A stretch of 5,395 nucleotides of DNA from contig PKUY01000413.1 of assembly GCA_003131705.1 (NCBI GenBank), forward strand, positions 8,882-14,276, given 5' to 3'. Below are positions 1-5,395 of the stretch, piece after piece (positions within the stretch are counted from its first letter, which is position 1; each line of letters begins with the position of its first letter). The notes under the pieces were generated by a model. It ran no database searches. It worked only from the letters and a program-made list of their open reading frames with translations, and was not told the DNA's origin. Both the position numbers and the translations under genes were made by a program. The DNA comes from Acidobacteriota bacterium (lineage in GTDB: Bacteria > Acidobacteriota > Terriglobia > Acidiferrales > UBA7541).

Positions 1-2
1 GG

Positions 3-2291
3 CTGAATCTGACGGCGGTTCGCCCGGTTGGCTTCTTCGCGTGGAACGCGCAGAGCTTCCTCGGCCGGTGGGCCCGTCGAGGAGCGATGGGCATTCTCGC
101 CATTGCACGACCCTTCCTCTATGCCACAAACCGTGTTTTTGCCACGCGATTGCTGCATGCTGTTCTGCGACATCAGAGCCGCGACCGCCTCGATCTTCTG
201 GGCGAGGAGTTCTTCCAATATTTTCTGAAGCCGCGGCTGAAGCTGCCGGGCGTTGAAAAGCTCCAGGAAGTCATAGCCTCGGGCGCGGAAGTGGTGCTCG
301 TCAGCCAGGGACTTGATCACGTGATGCGCCCCCTCGCTAACCATCTGGGCGTCGAGCGCATTCTTTCGAACCGCCTCGATTTTCGCGACGGGATCGCCAC
401 CGGCCGCCTGCTCGACCCGGTGATTCGTCCCCGCGGCGCGTTCGCGAACCTTGGGACGTATTACGCTGACGGCAGAATTTCGCGCGAGCGACTGCTGCGC
501 GATCTCGGATTCACGAAGATCCCGGAAGTTCTGGACGCGGCCGTCCGCAGGGCTCAGCGGCCGGCGCCAAAGACGGACCATCCTGTTGTCCACTTCGATT
601 CACGAGACGGGAAGGCGCCCTTGTCCGTCCGGCAGAGCTTGCGCGGGAAAACGATTCTTTTAATTGGCGGGACGGGATTCATCGGCAAAGTCTGGCTCGC
701 GAATCTTCTCAGCGAGCTGCCGGAAATCGGACGCGTCTATCTGCTGATCCGCAGCCATCGCACTGCAACCGCTCTTGAGCGTTTCGAGCGGATCGTTGCA
801 GAATCGCCCGTCTTCGACATTCTGGCCGCGCGGCACGGTGACGGATTTAGAGACTTCCTGCGCGAACGCGTCGAGGTCGTGAGTGGAGACGCCAGCAAGC
901 CGGGTCTCGGCCTATCGCCGGAAGTGCGACAAAGACTCGGTCACTCCCTCGATGTGATCATTAACAGCGCCGGGCTTACCGACTTCAATCCCGACCTGCG
1001 CGATGCGCTCGCGATGAACCTGCGCGCGACGGCCTACCTGCTGGATTTCGTTCGCGAGTGCGATCATGCGGCCCTGCTGCATCTTTCCAGCTGCTATGCG
1101 GTGGGACAGCGCGACGGCCGCATCCTGGAAGAGCTTCCAAGGAATTACACTCCCCGTGGGGTGAAAGGTTTCGACGCCGAAAAGGAATGGCATTCGCTCG
1201 AGGAGCTGATCCGCGAGACGGAGGCTCGCGCCAATTCCACGGAAATCACGGAGCGGATCCGGCAACAAGCTCTCGAAAAGAAGCATGCTGCAAAGGACCT
1301 GCACGGCGCCGCGCTCGAAAACCAGATTCGCAAAAATCGTGTCCGTTGGCTGCGCCAGACCATGATGGAGGTGGGAACGCAGCGCGCCAATGAACTCGGC
1401 TGGCCCAACACATACACGTTCACGAAGAGCTTGTCCGAGTCGCTGATTCGCAATTTCCTGGACGCGACGCCGGGCGCCGCCATCGCCGTTGTACGGCCGT
1501 CCATCGTCGAGTCCTCGGTCGAACAGCCTTTCCTCGGATGGAACGAGGGCGTAAACACGTCCGCATCGCTTTCCTATCTCCTCGGAACGTTTTTTCGCCA
1601 GCTACCCACGAACGAAAGCAAATGCCTGGACCTGATTCCTGTCGATCTGGTCTGCCGGGGCATGACGCTGATCGCGGCGGCGCTCGTCCAGCGGCGGCAT
1701 CAGAGCGTCTACCAGCTTGCGACATCGGTGACCAATCCGTGCAACATGCGCCGGTCGATTGAGCTGACTGGCCTCGGCCACAGAAAGTTTTACCGCTCGC
1801 AGAATAATTTTCAGCATCGGCTGCGCTTGAAGTTCGACGCGATCCCGGTTTCCAAGACGCGCTATGACAAGCTTTCCGCTCCCGCGCAAAAGATCCTGGT
1901 GCAGGCGATCAATCGCAGCGTTGAGCCGATCCCCTTCGTGCGGCCACCCCTGGCGCGCCAGGAGCGTGACCTGGAAAGGGTGATCAAGCTGGTAGCTCTA
2001 TTCGAACCATTCATTCTTTACAACGATCATGTATTCGAAGCGGCCAATATCGAAAGGCTGAGCGCGGCGCTGCCGGTTGAGGAACGACGCAGCTTCGGCT
2101 ACGACGCTCGATCGATCGATTGGTGGGACTACTGGATCAATGTCCACATTCCGGCGCTGCGAAAGTGGTGCTATCCTCTCATCGAGGGTCGTCCAATGGA
2201 GACTCGCCCACGGCGCAATGTGTCTCTCGCGGCCCGCACCGAAGCGAGCGCCGCTGGAGCGGCGGAGGCATCTCCTGCAGTGACGCCCTAA
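3..2291 (+). CDS. HAD-like / fatty acyl-CoA reductase fusion protein (5' end outside window)
   Basis: The frame is open from the window edge to TAA at 2289-2291 (762 residues visible). The first in-frame ATG, at 87, lies inside homologous-looking sequence, so the true start is upstream. Residues 1-190 resemble a HAD-IB phosphatase-like segment: helical cap region, then the motif II-like VLVSQGLD (Ser at nt 303). Motif I should lie upstream, and I see no convincing acidic motif IV. Residues 207-762 are a fatty acyl-CoA reductase, which by family uses NAD(P)H to reduce acyl-CoA or acyl-ACP to aldehyde or alcohol. Its landmarks are the Rossmann GGTGFIGK (222-229), INSAG (about 320), LSSCY with Ser363, and catalytic YTFTK (Tyr471, Lys475), followed by VRPS and PVDLV. 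A C-terminal FAR signature, [11 protein letters not shown], begins at about 669. A charged helical insert separates Ser363 from Tyr471, as in Marinobacter-type FARs. The last 28 or so residues are an Ala/Pro/Arg-rich tail. The reductase call is strong; phosphatase activity is doubtful. Confidence 0.88.
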   Translation: MNLTAVRPVGFFAWNAQSFLGRWARRGAMGILAIARPFLYATNRVFATRLLHAVLRHQSRDRLDLLGEEFFQYFLKPRLKLPGVEKLQEVIASGAEVVLVSQGLDHVMRPLANHLGVERILSNRLDFRDGIATGRLLDPVIRPRGAFANLGTYYADGRISRERLLRDLGFTKIPEVLDAAVRRAQRPAPKTDHPVVHFDSRDGKAPLSVRQSLRGKTILLIGGTGFIGKVWLANLLSELPEIGRVYLLIRSHRTATALERFERIVAESPVFDILAARHGDGFRDFLRERVEVVSGDASKPGLGLSPEVRQRLGHSLDVIINSAGLTDFNPDLRDALAMNLRATAYLLDFVRECDHAALLHLSSCYAVGQRDGRILEELPRNYTPRGVKGFDAEKEWHSLEELIRETEARANSTEITERIRQQALEKKHAAKDLHGAALENQIRKNRVRWLRQTMMEVGTQRANELGWPNTYTFTKSLSESLIRNFLDATPGAAIAVVRPSIVESSVEQPFLGWNEGVNTSASLSYLLGTFFRQLPTNESKCLDLIPVDLVCRGMTLIAAALVQRRHQSVYQLATSVTNPCNMRRSIELTGLGHRKFYRSQNNFQHRLRLKFDAIPVSKTRYDKLSAPAQKILVQAINRSVEPIPFVRPPLARQERDLERVIKLVALFEPFILYNDHVFEAANIERLSAALPVEERRSFGYDARSIDWWDYWINVHIPALRKWCYPLIEGRPMETRPRRNVSLAARTEASAAGAAEASPAVTP

Positions 2292-2309
2292 CATCAACAT
2301 CCGAAAACC
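2292..2309 (+). other. 18-nt in-frame junction between the two reductase genes
   Basis: The gap is exactly six codons long, so gene 2 continues in the same reading frame as gene 1 after a single TAA. It contains no purine-rich ribosome binding site, no in-frame start codon and no terminator-like hairpin. This fits translational coupling or reinitiation, or a recent split of one larger open reading frame. Confidence 0.6.
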
Positions 2310-3497
2310 GTGGCCATCTTCCTGACCGGATGCACCGGCTATATCGGTGCCCATGTCGCTTCGAATCTTCTCGCGGATCATCGCGCGGGCAACCGCGATC
2401 CGCTGAACCTACTGGTTCGCGCACGCGACCCGCAGGAAGCACGGGCGCGCCTCTGGCATGCTTTCCAGCTCCACATGGGTTTCGCGAAGTTTGATGAGTA
2501 TCTAAATTCTCGTATCCAAATATTTCTGGGTGACCTGACCGAACCATATTTTGGCCTTCCTGACGACAAGTACCGCCAACTGGTCCGCAGCACCGACTCC
2601 GTCATTCATTGCGCCGCTTCGCTCAATCGGAAGTCGGAAAAAAGCTGCCTGAACGTAAATCTTCGGGGGACGCTCGAAGTGATCCAGCTTGCGACTCGCG
2701 CCCGTGACGAGCACGGCCTGCGGCGCTTCAGCCACGTCAGTACCGTCGCCGTCGCTGGCCATCGATCTAATGAGGTCGTCGCGGAAGACACATCGATCGA
2801 TTGGAGCCGCTCGGACTACGATCCGTACGCCCGGACCAAGAAATTCTGCGAGCACATGGTCCGCCAGTTGCTCCCGGATGTTTCGCGCACGATATTTCGT
2901 CCGAGCATCGTGCTCGGCGACAGCCGGCGCCCGGAAACGAACCAGTTCGAAATGGTTCGCGCCTTCGTCTTCCTCGCCGGACTTCCCGCACTTCCCTTCC
3001 GCCCTACCGATCGCATCGATATCGTTCCTGTGGACTATGTCGCGAGCGCCATCGCCACGCTGCATCAAAAGGAGAAGCCGGCGCACGAGATTTACCATCT
3101 ATCCTCAGGCGCAGGCTCGGAGACTTTTCAGGAATTGACCACCGCGCTGTCGAAGGCTCAGGGAAAGCACGGACCTGTTTTTGTTCCGAGCCTGGGGGGG
3201 CCGTCGTCAAAAATGATCAATGCGCTCGCAGGCGGCGCCGGAAAAATTGGCGGCCTGGCAAGACTGTTGAAGGTTTTCCTTCCGTACTTGGTTTGGAACA
3301 CCGTGTTCGACAATTGCCGCGTGGTTGCAGAGATGGGCGTGAAACCCGCGCCGTTTTCGGAATATTGCTATCCCTTGCTGCGCTTCAGCACTGAAAATAA
3401 ATTTGCATATCCCTACCGGGCATTGCCTCCGGGCGGAGCGCCAGAACCCGCGACGCAGCGGGCGGGGGCGGGCGCAGCGCAGGACTCACACCGATGA
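2310..3497 (+). CDS. Thioester reductase-like extended SDR (NAD-binding_4 type)
   Basis: This 395-residue protein probably reduces an acyl thioester (CoA- or carrier-bound) with NAD(P)H, or acts on a related lipid intermediate in the cytoplasm. It opens directly with the Rossmann strand and GCTGYIG (residues 7-13). This supports GTG at 2310 as the start: no other start codon lies in frame after the preceding TAA. Further landmarks are GDLTEP, HCAASLN, the catalytic HVST (Ser144/Thr145), YARTK (Tyr173, Lys177), FRPSIVLG and the IVPVDYV segment (Asp242). The Ser-to-Tyr spacing is 29 residues, normal for extended SDRs, unlike the preceding gene. The C-terminal part has [11 protein letters not shown] and CYPL, both echoed in the upstream reductase, so this is a FAR/thioester reductase relative rather than a sugar epimerase. 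The last 25 or so residues are a Gly/Ala/Pro-rich tail. No clear Shine-Dalgarno precedes the GTG, so translation may depend on the gene upstream. The substrate is unknown. Confidence 0.85.
   Translation: MAIFLTGCTGYIGAHVASNLLADHRAGNRDPLNLLVRARDPQEARARLWHAFQLHMGFAKFDEYLNSRIQIFLGDLTEPYFGLPDDKYRQLVRSTDSVIHCAASLNRKSEKSCLNVNLRGTLEVIQLATRARDEHGLRRFSHVSTVAVAGHRSNEVVAEDTSIDWSRSDYDPYARTKKFCEHMVRQLLPDVSRTIFRPSIVLGDSRRPETNQFEMVRAFVFLAGLPALPFRPTDRIDIVPVDYVASAIATLHQKEKPAHEIYHLSSGAGSETFQELTTALSKAQGKHGPVFVPSLGGPSSKMINALAGGAGKIGGLARLLKVFLPYLVWNTVFDNCRVVAEMGVKPAPFSEYCYPLLRFSTENKFAYPYRALPPGGAPEPATQRAGAGAAQDSHR
3481..3484 (+). promoter_or_regulatory. Probable ribosome binding site of the pyruvyl transferase-like gene
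   Basis: AGGA lies 9 nt before the ATG at 3494 (12 nt before the second ATG at 3497), within the end of the preceding gene. With the ATGA overlap it supports coupled translation and mildly favours the first ATG. Confidence 0.5.
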
Positions 3498-4918
3498 TGG
3501 ATTTTGTCCTCGAAGCATGGGTCGGCGCCCTGATCGAGCTGAACAAGCTCGAATGGACGCTGGGCGCAGGCCACGCCTGGAAACCGGGCGAAAAGCTGAA
3601 ACTGCTTTGTGCCGGCTACAATGGCATGCGCAATACCGGCTCGGACCTGCGCGTCGAGGAAATCCTGCGGCAGATGCGCCGCATTCTTGGTGCGGACAAT
3701 ATCGACCTCAGCGTGATGACGCAAGATTTCGCATTAACGCGCGGATATTTCGGCGACGCACGGCAGGTGCGCCTCCCCGATGTTTTTCCGCCGTTCCTAC
3801 ACTCCGAAGTCAGAAAGAACCACGGCGTGGTGGCGTGCGAAGGTTCGATGTTCAAAAGCAAATTTGCCAACGCCCTCACCGCCATGATGATTGGCGCTCT
3901 TGGAATCGCCGCGGCGCAGAACAAGCTCAGCGTTGCATACGGCGCGGAAGCGGGTGACATGGACCCGTTCCTTCAGCAAATGTGCCGCCGCTACTGCGGC
4001 GATTCATTGGTGATCACGCGCAATGTCGAATCGCAGGAAGTTCTCGGCAAGTTGGGAGTAGCCACCGAGTTGGGCACCGACACCGCGTGGACATTTGAAC
4101 CGCTTGGCCCGGAATATGGACGCAAAGCCCTGCGCGACGCGGGCTGGGACGGCAAAACACCTGTGCTCGCGATCTGCCCCATCAATCCCTTCTTCTGGCC
4201 GGTGAGCGCTTCGGTTACGAAATGGCTCGCGCACTCGGTTGCCGGCGCATACAAAAAAAGCTACTACCGCACGATCTACTTTCACCGTTCTGGTCCTGCC
4301 GTCGACGCGGCGTACGAGAAGTATCTTTCCGAAATGGCTGAAGGCGTCCGTCGATATCGCGAGACACGAAATGTATTTCCGATTCTCGTGGCGATGGAGA
4401 TGCTCGACCGGGACTCCTGCGCGCGTATCGGCGACAAAATTGGCGGCGCGCCACTTTTTTCCTCCGATCATTTCAATATGTACGAGATTGTGAGCATTCT
4501 TCGCGAATGCGACCGCATGCTGTCTTCGCGTTTCCATGCGATCGTCGGCTCGATGCCCGGGGGCGTGCTCTCGGTGGGCGTCACCATGGACGAACGCATT
4601 CGTAACCTGATGCGCGAGCGCGGTCACGAACATCTGCTGATGCGGGTGGACGAGCCTGATCTGGCCGACAAAATTGTAACAGCGCTTGGCGCGCTCGACG
4701 CGGGGGCCGACGAAGTCCGCTGCGCCATGGGCCGATGCGTGGTGCGCAATCTGCAAATGATGGCGCGCATGGGCGTTTATTTGGAAGACAGCGTCTCGCG
4801 CCAGTATCCGGAGTTTCCAGTTCGCACGGGCGTGCTCGGATGGGAGGAATATCTTCCTCCGCTCGGCCCCGCTCTGCGACAGTTGCTCGAAAGGCACAGC
4901 GGAGTGCTTGCCGCATGA
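3494..4918 (+). CDS. Polysaccharide pyruvyl transferase family protein (WcaK/CsaB/AmsJ-like)
   Basis: This 474-residue protein is assigned to the pyruvyl transferase family. Members typically transfer pyruvate from phosphoenolpyruvate to a sugar as a ketal on exopolysaccharide, cell-wall polymer or glycolipid. Visible family landmarks are an N-terminal [11 protein letters not shown] (residues 41-51), which matches the family's G-Y-x-G-x-x-N-x-G-D pattern; [16 protein letters not shown] (from 174), the usual R-(D/N)-x-x-S-x-x-x-L-x-x-LG element; GTDTAW around Asp196; and a C-terminal [13 protein letters not shown] with Arg346 and His348, the R-x-H pair conserved in the family's nucleotide/PEP-binding half. 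It has no signal peptide or convincing membrane segment, so it is likely cytosolic. It is longer than many family members, with about 40 residues before the first motif. The start overlaps the gene 2 stop as ATGA; a second ATG at 3497 is equally possible. Its place among acyl-processing genes suggests a lipid-linked or head-group acceptor, but that is inference. Confidence 0.82.
   Translation: MMDFVLEAWVGALIELNKLEWTLGAGHAWKPGEKLKLLCAGYNGMRNTGSDLRVEEILRQMRRILGADNIDLSVMTQDFALTRGYFGDARQVRLPDVFPPFLHSEVRKNHGVVACEGSMFKSKFANALTAMMIGALGIAAAQNKLSVAYGAEAGDMDPFLQQMCRRYCGDSLVITRNVESQEVLGKLGVATELGTDTAWTFEPLGPEYGRKALRDAGWDGKTPVLAICPINPFFWPVSASVTKWLAHSVAGAYKKSYYRTIYFHRSGPAVDAAYEKYLSEMAEGVRRYRETRNVFPILVAMEMLDRDSCARIGDKIGGAPLFSSDHFNMYEIVSILRECDRMLSSRFHAIVGSMPGGVLSVGVTMDERIRNLMRERGHEHLLMRVDEPDLADKIVTALGALDAGADEVRCAMGRCVVRNLQMMARMGVYLEDSVSRQYPEFPVRTGVLGWEEYLPPLGPALRQLLERHSGVLAA
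4901..4904 (+). promoter_or_regulatory. Probable ribosome binding site of the acyl ligase gene
   Basis: GGAG lies 10 nt before the ATG at 4915, inside the 3' end of the pyruvyl transferase-like gene. It supports that ATG as the ligase start. An AAGG at 4891-4894 is too far away to be preferred. Confidence 0.5.
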
Positions 4919-5395
4919 CGTTCCTCGAACGAATTTTCACGCGGCTGGAGCAAGCCGCCAGCGCGCCCGTCCTCCGCGAGATTCGCGACGGCCAAATCGT
5001 TTCGGTTACAGGCGGCGAATTGCTGGCGCTGGTCCGCCAGGCGCGAAATTTTCTTGCCGGGCGCGACCTTAAAAGAGGCGATCGCTGCGGCTTGCTCGCT
5101 CCCAACAGCATCCGCTGGGCCGCACTGGATCTTGCGATGATGGCCGAGGGTTTGATCGTCGTGCCGCTCTATGCCCGCCAAGCTCCTGCCGAGTTGGCCG
5201 GAATGATGAAGGACTGCGCGCCCTCGTTGATTTGTTGCCCGGATCCAGCGTTACGCGACGAGATGCGAAGAAGTTGGCCCGCCGCACCGGAGATTGCACC
5301 GTTCGAGAGTATTTTCTCTGGAGAAGCCGGACTCGCCTCCGCACCGGTTCATCACGCCGACCACGACGCTATAACGATCATCTACACCTCGGGCA
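4915..5395 (+). CDS. AMP-forming acyl-CoA/ACP ligase, FadD-like (3' end outside window)
   Basis: ATG at 4915 opens a frame that runs off the window after 160 codons without a stop. Enzymes of this superfamily adenylate a carboxylate, usually a fatty acid, with ATP and pass it to CoA or a carrier-protein thiol. The visible part is the start of the N-terminal domain. It contains an LKRGDRCGLLAPNS segment (about residues 52-65), the WAALDLAMMAEG helix, VVPLYARQAPAEL, which is typical of long-chain acyl-CoA synthetases, and finally IIYTSG (residues 155-160). The last is the first half of the YTSGTTGxPKG phosphate-binding loop, cut by the window edge. The start codon overlaps the previous stop as ATGA, so the gene belongs to the same operon. 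Chain length and acceptor (CoA or ACP) cannot be read from this fragment. It could also be the first module of a larger multidomain protein such as a ligase-ACP-reductase. Confidence 0.85.
   Translation, partial: MTFLERIFTRLEQAASAPVLREIRDGQIVSVTGGELLALVRQARNFLAGRDLKRGDRCGLLAPNSIRWAALDLAMMAEGLIVVPLYARQAPAELAGMMKDCAPSLICCPDPALRDEMRRSWPAAPEIAPFESIFSGEAGLASAPVHHADHDAITIIYTSG

Noticed and set aside
87..89. ATG at 87 as the start of the first gene
   Set aside because: The frame is open back to the window edge, and the residues before it ([17 protein letters not shown]) look like conserved HAD-fusion protein sequence, so the true start is upstream.
2111..2804. Exact 13-bp repeat ATCGATCGATTGG at 2111-2123 and 2792-2804
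   Set aside because: Both copies are inside coding sequence, each encoding SIDW in non-equivalent positions. There are only two copies and no further repeat structure, so this is probably coincidence.
2502..3098. Minus-strand open frame (198 codons) opposite the second reductase
   Set aside because: It is entirely antisense to the conserved SDR, with no motif of its own and no supporting start context.
2801..3394. Plus-strand open frame (197 codons) in another phase within the second reductase
   Set aside because: It is an out-of-frame shadow. The Arg/Gly-rich translation lacks any fold signature, while the overlapping frame carries YxxxK and other SDR motifs.
3430..3480. GC-rich stretch at the end of gene 2 as a possible terminator or hairpin
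   Set aside because: It encodes the Gly/Ala/Pro-rich tail, has no following T run and no convincing inverted repeat, and is immediately followed by a coupled gene.
4004..4897. Long minus-strand open frame (297 codons) opposite the pyruvyl transferase-like gene
   Set aside because: It lies wholly antisense to a gene with clear family motifs. Its translation is rich in His, Ala and Arg with no recognisable domain, and long antisense frames are common in GC-rich coding DNA.

Overview
The window is almost entirely coding. It holds four same-strand (+) genes packed as one operon, two of them running off the ends. Base composition is GC-rich with GC-biased third codon positions, and intergenic space is minimal, which indicates a bacterial chromosome. 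The gene types (a HAD-fused fatty acyl-CoA reductase, a thioester-reductase-like SDR, a polysaccharide pyruvyl transferase family protein and a FadD-like ligase) would suit a lipid-rich soil or environmental bacterium such as an acidobacterium, myxobacterium or proteobacterium. The sequence alone does not settle the taxon, and Acidobacteriota is only a guess.

Layout: (1) 3-2291, the 3' part of a large two-part protein, with an N-terminal HAD-IB-like segment followed by a complete fatty acyl-CoA reductase; its start lies upstream of the window. (2) 2310-3497, a GTG-started extended SDR of the thioester reductase/FAR superfamily, in the same reading frame as gene 1 and separated from it by one TAA and six codons. 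(3) 3494-4918, a polysaccharide pyruvyl transferase (WcaK/CsaB/AmsJ-type) family protein, joined to gene 2 by an ATGA stop/start overlap. (4) 4915-5395, the first 160 residues of an adenylate-forming acyl-CoA/ACP ligase, again joined by ATGA. The window cuts this last gene inside its P-loop motif.

How they may work together (inference): the ligase activates a fatty acid as a thioester. One or both reductases convert an acyl thioester to a fatty aldehyde or alcohol. The pyruvyl transferase-like enzyme could modify a sugar or polar head group. The set therefore looks like part of a pathway for an unusual lipid or glycolipid, for example one with an alkyl/ether chain or a fatty-alcohol tail, rather than ordinary phospholipid synthesis. 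I see no RNA genes, mobile elements, CRISPR arrays, internal promoters or terminators.
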